55,347 bases of DNA, from NCBI GenBank assembly GCA_003049485.1, contig PYST01000137.1, forward strand, positions 1 through 55,347, given 5' to 3'. The stretch comes from Ophioceras dolichostomum (taxonomy: Eukaryota; Ascomycota; Sordariomycetes; Magnaporthales; Ophioceraceae). Shown here piece after piece: positions 1 through 11,217 of the stretch (position 1 is its first letter; each line of letters opens with the position of its first letter). The translations under genes and the position numbers were made by a program. The notes under the pieces were generated by a model. That model was not told where the DNA came from and did no database searches. It saw only the letters and a list, made by a program, of their open reading frames with translations.

Positions 1-57
1 TTCCTAATCAACCGTTTTTCCTAATCAGCCGTCCCCAGGCCCTGTTGGGGGCCTGGG
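1..57. repeat. 16-bp tandem repeat followed by a 9-bp hairpin
   Basis: The first 32 bases contain two near-identical copies of a TTCCTAATCA(A/G)CCGT unit. Directly after them, CCCAGGCCC (34-42) and GGGCCTGGG (49-57) form a perfect 9-bp inverted repeat with a 6-nt loop. No oligo-T tract follows, and the function is unknown. Confidence 0.6.
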
Positions 58-277
58 ATTTTGATCGAAAATAGATCCCCAGAAGTATAGGCTGGAGACG
101 CTCTTCTCTCTCATAGACTCTGTTTCATCCAGTTTATGAGGTATTGGAAGGGGATTCGACGATGCACACTCGATGAGTGATATGAGCCTCTTTCCTCCTC
201 AATTGGCTCATTTGTCTTTTTTCCTTCTTCTTCGTTGTTTCCCTCGTGCTTGATGCTGTGAACCTCCTTCCTCTTGT

Positions 278-287
278 CCCACGTGGG
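278..287. promoter_or_regulatory. CACGTG palindrome (E-box)
   Basis: CCCACGTGGG is a perfect 10-bp palindrome around the CACGTG core bound by fungal bHLH factors of the NUC-1/Pho4 and Cbf1 type. There is no recognised gene next to it, so a role is only a possibility. Confidence 0.2.
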
Positions 288-2922
288 TTGGGGGTATCAA
301 CGGTAGCTTCAACCGGATTGGAACGCTCAATGCTAGCTATACTTCGGTAGACTCGGTGGAATAGCGGCAGAACTAGCAATAGGGCTTCGTTCGCCAAGGC
401 CCGGTCTGTGAACTTTTGCTGCTAATCGTTCTTCGTTCTTCGTCGACGCCGAGCTGAGGAGATAGTTGGCCTCGAGACAAGCAGGGAGCTCTCGCTTCGC
501 AAGTGGTATGTAGGTACCAGGTACCGTAGGAACCTGGAAGGTGGTAGATATCCGATCGATGCAGGCTGGATAGTCTGGGTCCTCGATACGAGCTGCGAGC
601 CCGATGAAGTACCGAACGTGGCTTCTCGATCTGTTACAGCAACGGACAGAACGTCCCAGTATGCCGGAATCCGCTGGGCACAACAGAATGCCAGGGCTGC
701 AACGGTACCCGGTGCGGTGGGTAGGGCAGGTGGTAAGAAGTTAGGGCTGTGAGAAGAGATCACCGACGAACATGTATTTGAGAGGCAGATACCTATTTAG
801 CTCCTCACAGGGAGTCAATAGAGAAGTCTGCTTGCTGTATACCTCTATCTATTACATCTATTACACTCTTGCCCATCTCACGCTTTCCGACTGGTCGGGA
901 CCAGCCTAAGCTTCGCCCTGCGAATCTTAACAAAGGCAGTCTGTGTAAAGGCAAGCGTCACTACCGCCCACGCCGGGCTCGTCCGTACCAGGCAGGCTGC
1001 GTGTCCTACCAAGTTTCATGTTTTTTCACACTGGTTTGGTAGGGAAAAAAAAAGAAAGAAAAAAAAAACCAAAGTCTCCCACTGCTTCTGGGGCGAGCAT
1101 GTGGGAATGTCCCCTCGCCCCCTCATCAGCACCTCGGTGCCGGAGCGTCTTTGGCCTCGATCGATGGAAGGATTCCAAGTCAACGGACGAGCGGTAGACA
1201 CTCCGGCGGAGGGGCCGAGCAACCCAAACCGTTCCCCGCCAGGTTAGCATGTGCGAAATGCACGAAACATCCGTTGATGACCGTGCTCTGGCCTTGCGTC
1301 TCACCCGCATCGACATTCGTTACGACGTCCTAGGCATGTTGCCTCACATCTCGTGGAGTTTTCTTGAGCAGGTGTAGGCTCCCTCACTGGTGATGTGTAA
1401 GCCTGCCTTGTTTTGGCCAGCAGCACGGGCGTACGACGAATCGTGATTGAGCGGTACCTACAAGCAGGTATACATGGTATGCTTCTAGATGAGCAAATCG
1501 AAAAGTGTGGTGGCGTCACCGACGTTACTGCAGAGCACCAAACTGTCTTCGCCAGAGGGGAAAAGAAGAGTGCCGATGATCTTCCATTGATGCCCACCTT
1601 CTTAATCAGGGACAAATGCTCCGAAGTGATGCTGAGCCTACCTGGAATTTGGGTTCCGGCCGGGTATTCAAGATATCCCGGACGAGGCGTGCTCCAAAAT
1701 GACGTTTGCGGACGACATAGCAGTAGTAGAGCCAAAAATAAAGGCGTCACGAACCGAACGTCATTTTCATCATTAACAAAATCATGCACGAACGGCAGAC
1801 CGGTGGGACGGTGTCAGCATTCGCTCACCTTGATCACCGAGACGCACATGTTCGACCGTCTCAACTCAAAGTGTATATCCGATGTTTTGTTGCTGAAGCT
1901 GAGGCAGGGTTGGGTGACGCCTTCGGGGTCACCAATGGGGGCTGAAGCTGGGAACACAGGAGAAGCCAGAAATAGGGTCAACCAACGAGCACGGAGTTCC
2001 GCGGTCCCTGAGCACCACATCAGAACATGTTCTGCTGAAAAATCTGAGCTGACCAAAAAAGGAGACGTTATCCAATGGATGGGTTGGAATGAGGTTTTGG
2101 CATCACGAGACCAAACTCCATCCATCGTTTATGCACGATTTGTCGATCTCGAGCTGCACATCGGGTGACCCCCCTGGCTGTGCGTCCAGATTCAGCGAAT
2201 CGCGCTGAACAGCCACAACAGCAAGACGAGACCCGTATGACACCCACTAAAACCCAACACGGGCGAGCGGCTGAGGATGATGGATCAAAGTGGCGCGGCC
2301 AGAAAAACTCGATTCGTTTTCTCGGTCCCATCTGATATGGCTTGCTGGAATGTCTTCGAGGACGAACCTAGGTGTAGACATTCGCCTTTTGTTTGTATAT
2401 TTACAATGTAGCGAGAGAGCACCGCACCACACTTTGTGTCCCGACTACCCAGCCGTCGTCTATTATGTCCAGAAAGAAAGGCAGAGGAATAGAAAGCAAG
2501 ATAAGAAGAAAACCCAATGACATCATCGCCAAACAGGTCGAGGAAAGATGGCGAGCGGTTTGATGAAACCTCGACCGCGCCGTCGTCACCCTCCCTCCAT
2601 ACCTCTCTGGTTGCACACCGTAGCCGTGTCAGGGCGTGAGGTGTAAAAACAAGACTTTATACCAGGAAACTTGAGTCCGAGATCGCCACCCAATGTTATG
2701 TATTGTGGTTTTTGCTTGTCATGCTTGGCAAAATGGGGAAAAAATGAGGTCTTGACGTTCGTATCCAGGATTTGCCCTCTACGTCTCCCGGCGAGAGCGA
2801 GGAACACCTGTTGTCAGATGCAAACTAAACTCCGATGCTGATGCAAAAGATAGTTGATCAAATGGGCACGGAAGCCCGGGGAAATGGGAGGCAGGAGTGG
2901 GATCGAGTTGGTCGATCGATCT

Positions 2923-5576
2923 CTAAGGGCGCATGCCCCAGGATGGCTTGAGAGTCTCGGCCATCTGCGCCTGGGAGAAGACTGTGTCGCCGGGCAGGCG
3001 GCTGACACGTCCGGCGCCGCTCCTAATGGCGCCGAGCTGGACAGCAGAAATGCCGCTGCGGTTGCTGCGGATGCTACCAGCGTCGCTCATCGTGTCCGCC
3101 TCCTTGAACTTCCGAGGCGGGGCGAAGTCCAGACCAGTGAAGGTTCCAGACTTCCTCAACAGGTGACTACCAGAGTGAAATGAACGGTCATGTCAGCAAG
3201 CACGTCTGTCAAAGGAGGACGAATGGGAAATAAAGCAAACACTTACGGGCTTGGGAGTGCGGCCATCTCCTCGAAAGCGGAAACCAGAGGTGAGTGACCC
3301 ACCGAAGGCGCTAGGTAGGGCCGCCGCTCACCGGCGGGGCTCTGTGAGCGGCCAGCAGCCTGGTCCTTGAAGGTAGTGGGAGGGGCGAACTCGTTGGCGT
3401 TGAAGATAGCGAAGGAGTCATCGCGGAGCTTCGAAGGGTTCGGTAGGGTGCTCAGGGCCGAGGGGGGAGGCATAGGTTTGCGAGGGCCGGATCGAGCCGA
3501 ATATGCGCTTCCGGCACGAGGACGGTTGTACTGCTGCGACGCAGAGGAGCCGGGTCTCGGGCCCGGACCCCATCTGTTGTTACTCGAGGCGGATGAACCG
3601 GGACGGCGCGGAGGACCACGGCTACCACCGGGCATACTCATGCCGCCAATGGAGCCGTGGTGCCCTCGCGGGCCGCCACGTGGGCCCGGGAACCTAGATC
3701 CAGACGGCGGGGGCGTCATGGCGCGGCGTGCTACGGGCTCCGCGTACGGCATGACGAACGCGTTGGAGTCGGGATCGAAGTAGGCGGCATCTCCCAGATA
3801 GTTCTGGTCATAGTCCTCGTAGTACCCGCTGTGTTGGTTGTAACCACCGCCCTGGTTGTTGTACTGGCCTTGGTAATAGCCGTTGTCATATCCTCCCTGG
3901 CCACCATAGCCGTAGCCACCCTGATCGTCGTAGTCCCCTTGGACATTGTAGTAGCCACCCTGTTGGTTGTTGTATCCACCCTGCTGGCGGCTATAGCCCG
4001 GAAAGCCCTGCGCCTGGTTCTGGTCATGTGGCTTGCTCTCGTCGAAGTACTCCTTGTAGAAAGATCGGATTCGGTTGGCTCTGGTCTCTGGGTCCTCCGT
4101 GTCCATCACCTCGTCAGGAGGAAGTGGGCGGAAACCCACGGAGAGACGCTTCTGGTTTTGCTGAGGGACGCCCAGGCTGGCGGGCTGCAGGTCCTCTGGA
4201 TACTCCGATGATTGACGCCGATGCTGCGGCCGACCCCGCTGCTCAGTCTCATCGAAGACCTCCACAACAGGAGACATGGTGGGCAGGTGGTACTCGTGGT
4301 AGTCGCGACTCTCCAAAATCTTGGGCAATGAGCCGAGAGCGCTGTCCTGAGACTGGCGCTGGCTCTGAGGCTCTGAGGTGCGGGAACTAGTCGATTCGGC
4401 AACTGAATGATGCGGAGTGACTGATGGGGCAACAGTGGCAACTGATTCATCGTCATTGAAGAAGTTGAACTGCAAGCTGTTCTGAGTGGTGGACTCAGGA
4501 ATCGGAGTAGGGCTAGCAGATGATCTTGGCGACGGCGGCCGGGCCGCGATGCTCGACTTGGAGGCGGCCACAGGCGGCTCCTGGATTTCGGGGACAGCGG
4601 GCATTAACAGTGAGGATACGTGGGTCTTGCCATCTGGGTATGGAACACCATCCCCTGCGTCGTGATGGTCTGGCTGCACTTGAGATGAGAACGAGTCCTT
4701 GACTGGGGCAGGCGGAGTCACGATCTCAGCATGCGATGGTTCGTATCGAGGTGGTGCCGGCTCTTGAGGCGAGGTAGGTGAAGTGGGCAGCGACACCTTG
4801 CGCCGTGGCGGGACTGAGACCGTCGGGGTAGGCGGCAAACGGGAAGAAAACCCGGTGTCCTTCCTGCTGCTCGAGCTCGTGTAGATGGATGCTTCGTCGT
4901 TCTTCTTGAAAGAGCGCATCGAGGCTGCATCGCTCCCGGCGTATCCCTGGATGGGGCGGTATGGGTCGTCCTGGTGCAGGGACCTAGACAACGAGTGAAG
5001 CGACTCCCGCGAGTTCTGCAGCCCAGGTGGGAGCAGATAAGGGCTGGACATGTCAAGATCCATCGAGGAGAGCTGGCGATGGTTGGGGGGCTTCTCCGGG
5101 CCGCCTCCGCCAAACATTGCGCTCTTGCGGTTTCCCTTGCCCTTGTTCCCACCATTCATAACCATGCCGAAGTCCAGTGACTTGTGGGGGTCGCCGGCAG
5201 CGTCTTCCATCCGCACCCTCTTCACATTTCGGCGATGCAGCCAAATGAAAGCAACCAGCATACAAGCAAGGGGGATTCTGTGCTAGGTGGTTAGAGCACA
5301 AGAACAGACTGCCTTGGAACAAAGAACAAGCGACAGGATAGGCACTTACGACACGCCCAGGGCGATGGGCAAGGTGTAGTTCTGGCCAGAGGCCGGTTTC
5401 TCACACAGGTTGGCATTCGCGCCACTGCAGTCTGTTGTTTCGCGTGGGGATAACCGTCTTGTGGGCGTCTCCAGGTCGACGTCGATGACGGCCTCCCCTC
5501 TCGCGTTTCGACGCACCAGCGGGATTCGGTGGCCCATCAGATAGCCCCCGTGAACATTTTCAGCACCATCCATCAT
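2923..5576 (-). CDS. Single-pass membrane protein with Q/G/Y-rich prion-like region
   Basis: Three exons (5350-5576, 3247-5277, 2923-3166) join in phase to 833 aa; both donors are GTAAGT. No signal peptide is evident. The short N-terminal part has two cysteines (C50, C58) and an N-glycosylation site (N66). One hydrophobic segment follows at about 69-89, then the basic stretch RRNVKR, so the long C-terminal part is probably cytoplasmic. A DPHKSLDFGM motif follows the membrane segment; from memory it is shared by an uncharacterised family of filamentous fungi. Most of the rest is low-complexity and rich in Ser, Pro and Gln. Residues about 495-572 are Gly/Tyr/Gln/Asn-rich with repeated GGY units. 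The last exon (PPRKFKEADTMSD) looks more conserved in style. The function is unknown; a cell-surface or cortex scaffold is a guess. Confidence 0.85.
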
Positions 5577-6260
5577 TGCGAGTTGTGGACTACAACCGCA
5601 ACTGCAGCACCCCCAACAAATCGTCCCCCAAAGAGCCTCGATGCCGGACAGTCGCGATCGCGGAGGAATTCGAGAAAGCGCCTATGACAGGTGATGCGGT
5701 TGGAATGCCGAGAAGACAGGCGACTTGCTGCTTTTTTAACCACGGGAGCTATAACGGTTGCATAGTCCTTTCCGTTCCGTGGCTGATAGGGGGAAATAGT
5801 TGGACGATCCTATCAAGGACTGACGTGCTCGCAGGATAAACAACACGGGCAGGGCAATTGCTGAACTGGCTGGCAGATCTTCTCGGCGCGGAGGGGCGGC
5901 ACGGGTAGGTTCGCCGGAGGATTAAAGATGGTGTCGTTCCGGTGACCTGACGGGCAGGCAGCTTTCGCGGATTATGTCGAGTGAATGGACAGTCCCGAAC
6001 CGAAGGGGACAAGGCAAAACAAAGGAATGAGCGACTCTGGATATTACGATCAAAGGAACGGCACGCCTGGAAGCAGGCAAGTGGATGAGAACTAATGAAT
6101 GAATCACGACGGCGTCGTTGCGTGGAGGGTCACCGTCGAGATTTCGAGGTGAGGGAAAAGAGAGAGACGGAGAGAGAGAGGATTAGTGAGTGAGAGGAAG
6201 ATTCAAGAGCGAAGGAATGGAACGAGTGGACGCCCCCGGAGCACGAGGACCGAATAGGAA

Positions 6261-6304
6261 GCCAACTTCCAGAGCGCACCCCCATGGTCAGCCAACTTCC
6301 AGAG
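6261..6304. repeat. 14-bp direct repeat
   Basis: GCCAACTTCCAGAG occurs at 6261-6274 and again at 6291-6304, 30 bp start to start. It lies about 0.7 kb upstream of the membrane-protein start codon. It may be a regulatory duplication or chance. Confidence 0.5.
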
Positions 6305-7503
6305 GTGAGGAGCATGCACGTCCACCAAAGGAAGCGGGAAATGGTGGCATGGGGGGGATGGGAAGGCTCGCTCTCCCACTGGAACCCTGGGAATCACGGT
6401 TGTTCGCGGGCTTGCGAGGGTTTTCACAGGAGAGCCAATGAGAATCGGTGTTTAATCTCGCTCAATAAAAAGAAGGGGGCAGGCTTGGGGCCTCGTCCCA
6501 GTCAGACCCGCAAGTGACTTCTGCTTCGGTGCTTCTGTCCCGCTGTCGCAAAGTCTCTCCCTTGTCCCCCCGTTCATTCATTCCAGCGGATTGTTTTTGA
6601 AAGACCCCGAGGATGGTGGGCTTGTGGACCGCCCCACCACCCCCGGCAGAACTGCAGCTGGATCTTGCGCCGATTCAGGCACAGAACAGCTCTGACTGGC
6701 TGATTTCACCACAGGAGCCCACTTGCCCACCTGCTGCTGTGAGCAGGCACGGCGCTGTCCCCAATTTGCCAGCGCTAATTTCGCTTTTCGGTCTGTGCCT
6801 GTCCAGGTGGCTGAGGCCCCGGATTGGCTCATTGTGGTTCCGCGCCAGACAAAAAGCCTGCACGGCCTTGGTATCTTTGCTATGGGATTTTGTGGGACAG
6901 TACATTGCCGAGATGAGGAACTCAGGAGAGCTTTTTCAAAAGCGACTCAGGAGGCCTGGACCCAGGCGTAGGGGATTGAGGCAGGTTCAAGAATTGGACG
7001 AGTTCGCAATGTGAGCCCAAGAGAGGAACAGACTCAGGCTGACGGTGGACGGGAGAGCGGGAGGGTGCAACATTGACAGAAGGAAATGTAGCTTCGATTG
7101 TTCATTGCCGTTCGGACGTTCGGACAGGGTTAGACGGGATGAAAGAGAAGGAAAGGAAACAGCAAGGAAACGTCGCGTGAGTGCCAACCATGACTTGCCG
7201 TGGCACAAGACATGGGTACGCGGTCCGATCTATAAAATTAGGAGTGCCTGGTCTAGCCCCTCACAGGCTCACGCAGAGAGACGAGCTGACAGAAAAATTG
7301 AGCCAATATTGAACAAGCTTGGGGTCTGCGAAAAACATGGTTCAACAGTAGTAACACGGTCTGAATAGGTAAACAGTTGGGAAAATGTGCACGGAATAGC
7401 TAGCATTTGATGCGTTCAAAAACAACTACTAGTGGCTTGCTGTATTTGGAAAAGATCACCTCTTCCACTGTTGCCACCAATAAAAGACTCACTCAGCTCC
7501 GGG

Positions 7504-7569
7504 CTCAATCTGACTGATCCTCCACCTACCGTTGGACTCAATCTGACTGATCCTCCACCTACCGTTGGA
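7504..7569. repeat. Perfect 33-bp tandem duplication
   Basis: A 33-nt unit starting CTCAATCTGACTGATCC and ending CCGTTGGA is present twice without mismatch (7504-7536 and 7537-7569). Perfect identity suggests a recent duplication. It lies about 390 bp downstream of the DHX35 stop codon. The unit length is divisible by three, but no coding gene covers it. Confidence 0.8.
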
Positions 7570-7956
7570 CATCTGGCAAATGGAAATGCAGTGCGGAAAT
7601 GGCGTGCATCACTGCATGCAGTCTCCCTTCCCAGCGTCCCGGTGCGGCTCATGCCTGATCATCGTATATTTCTAGATTCCTTAGGGGTTTGGAGGGGAAG
7701 GAGCTGGTCTTTCTCGTTTCAAATCACACTCCTGCTTTTCTCTGAGATTACCTCCACTCGGCCGGCTGTTTCAACCTCAACTCCCTTGGTCGCCCCAGCT
7801 GAACATCGACCCTCAGCTATCTCGACTACAGCGAGTATGTACAACGCGGAATACAAGAGCCTCTGCTTCCATACTCTGTCCTCTGGCGGAACACAACAAT
7901 CCGGAACTAGTATCGAAGCTTACTACACCGCTTCAAGCACAATGACCGATGTCTTC

Positions 7957-10117
7957 TCATTGAAAAGTTCTCGTGGTTTGGTAGAAGTCCGGTGCATATT
8001 CCAGAAGCCAACTCTTTTCCACCTTGCTGATGTCTCGAATAAATGTCTTGTTCCCCGTCTCAATGACTTCATGGAATATGACCCAGTCAGCCTTCCTGTT
8101 GAACATGACCGAGCTTGGGTGTGCGTGTAGAACCACGTCCCCTTGGACGTTCCGGAATGAGCCATCCGCCTGCATCCTGGCAGCATGCGCAAAGAAACCG
8201 GTCGTGAGACAGCGTCGGATCTGCTCCCCCTTCGCTGCTGCACTGGCTACCGCCGCTGGCCCTAATGGTGTCGATGTGGGCAGGCTGCCGTCGTCGCAGC
8301 TGATGCCGAACCTCTCCAGGTAACGCTTCAGTTGAGCTCGCGCGCTCACTGCCCTCGCCATGACTTTGGCGTTCAGGAAGTTGTCGTGGCAGAAGCGCGG
8401 TTCCTTGCGGCCCTTCGTCACAAACGCCTGGTAGACATTCAACAGGGTGAGATGGTCGCCCTCCTCGACAGCAAACCTCCTCCGGGTGCTCTCCATCTGC
8501 TTCTTCTCGTCGTCGTCGTGGACCCAGATGTTTCCCCCAACGCCCGTCATGGCGGCGATGGTCAAGATCTCGCTCACGCAGTTGAAAGACGCGGCCGATA
8601 GTAGTGTCTTGGCCATCATCGGCTCGACAGCCACCTCCGCCATCCTCAAGCCCAGCGGCTTGGTCAGCTTGGCGTAGTCGTCTAGTGCTCCAAGGGAGTA
8701 TAGGAGCTCAAGTGCCTTGGTCATGAGCTCGGCTGGTGGTTGAATGAGGTAGTCGAAGCGTAGAACGTTGTCAATGCCCAGGGCTTTCAGTTGCAAAATA
8801 AACATGGAGAGGTCGGAACGCTGAATCTCGGGTACGTTTGAGTCGTTCAGCGAGGTGTAAGACTCTTCGGTATACAGACGGAAGCATTTTCCGGCTTTCG
8901 TCCGTCCAGCTCTCCCGGCCCGCTGCGCTGCCGCTGCTTTCGATATCGGTACAGCCGTCAGGCTCTCGATTCCGGACTTGGGGCTGTAAGCGCGGAGCTT
9001 GACGTAGCCGCAGTCGACGACATAGACGATTCCGTCGATTGTCACCGATGCCTCGGCGATGTTGGTTGAGAAGATGACCTTTCTTGTGTTCTCGGGGGCG
9101 GCTTCGAACACGTACATCTGCTGATCGGTCGACAGTCCGGCATAGAGTGGCAATGGCAGGATTCCTTGTGACTGCGGAGGGAGCTGGCTTGATCGCTCAG
9201 CGACTGCGTTGACAGCGGAGTCTATCTCCTCCCTACCAGTCAGAAAGACGAGAATGTCGCCTTCTGGCTCCTTCTCGTGGATGTCGAAGACCGTGGATAT
9301 TGCCTTTTCCACGTAATCCTCCGCGGAAGCCTCCAGATAAAGCACGTCGATCGGGTAAGTCCGTCCCTCCAGACTGACGATCGTCGCAACTGGACCGCCG
9401 ACGCTGGTGTTGTCGCTGCCTCTGCCCTGGTCTGCGTCTGCACCCTCCCCGGCGCCGTCGGAGAAGAACCGCAGAAAGTCTTCGGCTTGAAGGGTCGCGC
9501 TGCTGATGATGATCCGCAGCTCAGGTCGTCGCCGGCGGATTTTCTTCAGGAGACCAAGCAGGATATCAGTGCCGATGGATCTCTCGTGGGCTTCATCAAC
9601 CATAATGACGGAATAGCGGGACAGCAGAGGGTCGACGAGAGCCTCTCTGATGAGAAGTCCATCGGTGGCGAACTTGATGCGTGTGGCTTCTGACGTAGCA
9701 TCCTCGAAACGGATCGAGTAGCCAACTTCTTTGCCCACTTCACAACCAAACTCTTCGGCTACCCTGAGAGCAACAGTCGTGGCTGCAACGCGGCGAGGCT
9801 GTCGAGACGGCAGTTAGTGGCTGTGGTCATCAAAGTGCAAGACATGTATATGTCAGGGAGACGAGAGTGGAACAACGAACGAGGGCGAGACTTACCTGCG
9901 TAACGACGATGACTTTCCCCTCGGAGCACCAACCCGCCTTTTCGAGAAACTGTGGAATCTGAGTGGTCTTTCCAGACCCGGTCTGGCCAACCACGATAGT
10001 CACTGGTGTGGTCTCAACGAGGTAAATGAGGCTGTCTCGGTGCTTGGCAATTGGCAGTAGGGCTGGTGGTTTGTGCAGGGCAGGAATAAAAGCTGCCCCA
10101 AGATCGAAGTCGGCCAT
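7957..10117 (-). CDS. dhx35: DEAH-box RNA helicase, DHX35 family
   Basis: Two exons (9896-10117, 7957-9798) give 687 aa. The helicase motifs are intact: Walker A GQTGSGKT (44-51), TQPRR (73-77) rebuilt exactly across the intron, DEAH (142-145), SAT (174-176) and QRAGRAGR (366-373). The C-terminal ratchet/HA2 and OB-fold region follows, with the LKALGID and AVEEGDHLTLLN signatures. Length and near-continuous similarity fit human DHX35 (about 700 aa), an ATP-dependent 3'-5' RNA helicase found with catalytic spliceosomes. DHX35 orthologues are absent from budding yeast but kept in intron-rich fungi, as I recall. The ATG at 10117 lies shortly before the helicase core, so the N-terminal extension is short. 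It is divergently transcribed from the DUF2293 gene across 1.1 kb. Confidence 0.95.
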
Positions 10118-11217
10118 GATAAAACGAGCCCCTTTTCACTTCTTAAGCTCCTTCCGAATGACTGGTCAGCCTATGTCCGCCTCCTTCCAGGTTCCGAGGC
10201 CACCAGGGGAGTGGGCGAGAATCATTGGCGAGCTCCTCTGCTACTATGGTGGTCCCCATGTGGCTTTTATATGTCCGGACAGCCTAGATTCCCTTTCTGA
10301 GCTAGTCATCGTACCTATACCAAACGAGTCACTCGGTCCTGGGTTGTTCTACTCTCAATTAGCCTATGAGAGAGTAACGGAAGGCTGCAGCCAGGCAGAA
10401 AACAATTTGGTCCGTGCACAACCAGCTGGTCTTGCGCCCGATTTCGCCTCGCAGTCATGCCCCACATCAATCAGGACTTCACCTGATCTGGGCGCCATCT
10501 CTGGGAATTCGCCCAGCTTCGACTGCTTCCAACTGCTTTACATTGAGGCCCAACCCGATCAACTTCTCTCGGGTGTGGTGCCAAATCACCAAAGCAGCAC
10601 TTCAGGACTACGGGCCATTCCCCCCATTTTTACCGTTCGAGTTCAGCTGGGTGTCCCCTTGCTCACACTGAACAAACTACCAGCCATTTCGTAGGCCCTT
10701 CCCAGAAGGATTGAAGCCTGGCTCGAGAACTGGGGTCCGGTTCTAGAAGATCTCAAAACAGACCCAACCCGTCCCCGCGCTTGAGGACGTCTCTGTCTGT
10801 CTTCATTTTCCTGTCTTCCTGTCTTTCCGTCTTCGGATTTCTGACAGGTAGCATCATCTCCTTCTCGGGACCGCGTTTCTTCATTCATTTTTCTGTCGCC
10901 AGTAGCTCCGTCTCCAGCTGCCCGACACAGCCACGCAGACAGCGGCTTCTTCCTCGCTGTATTTTTTGCGCCACGTACAAGAACAGCGCCTACAGACACG
11001 AGGAAGAGTCGCAGCACGCAAGGTCTGCTTATTTTGGCCGTCAAGCATCAAAGGCTAGGCCAACTGAATCCTGCGACGCGAGACCAGCTGTGACTGGAGT
11101 TGATCAGCTGAAGGCGTCCGACTATGCTACAAGTGTGTCTCAGTCCTTGGTACATCAACTAACCTATCAGCCATTCGAACTATGGTAAGACGATGACCTC
11201 TGCTACCGACAGTTAGC
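10118..11217. other. Divergent promoter region, DHX35 / DUF2293 gene
   Basis: This 1.1-kb region separates two divergent start codons. It includes pyrimidine-rich stretches near 10780-10900 typical of fungal 5' leaders. I see no supportable gene in it. Confidence 0.5.

Larger units (their letters stand above)
1..2922. other. Gene-poor stretch at left edge
   Basis: I see no gene here that I can support. Open frames exist (the longest is 1413-2168, +), but they begin at non-ATG codons, resemble no family I know and lack intron logic. The stretch holds a hairpin and a short tandem repeat at its first bases, a purine-rich tract near 1038-1070, an E-box palindrome at 278-287, and a short FADD-containing frame near 1699-1761. 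It may contain the 3' end of a gene lying further left and the 3' UTR of the membrane-protein gene ending at 2923. Confidence 0.5.
5577..7956. other. Intergenic region between two minus-strand genes
   Basis: This holds the promoter and 5' UTR of the membrane-protein gene and the 3' UTR of the DHX35 gene. It contains GA-rich purine tracts (about 6145-6185), a 14-bp direct repeat and a 33-bp perfect tandem duplication, listed separately. I find no supportable coding gene. Confidence 0.5.

Noticed and set aside
1413..2168. 251-codon open frame on the plus strand
   Set aside because: It begins at a non-ATG codon, has no recognisable domain, and the opposite strand is also open for 162 codons; it is more likely chance than a gene.
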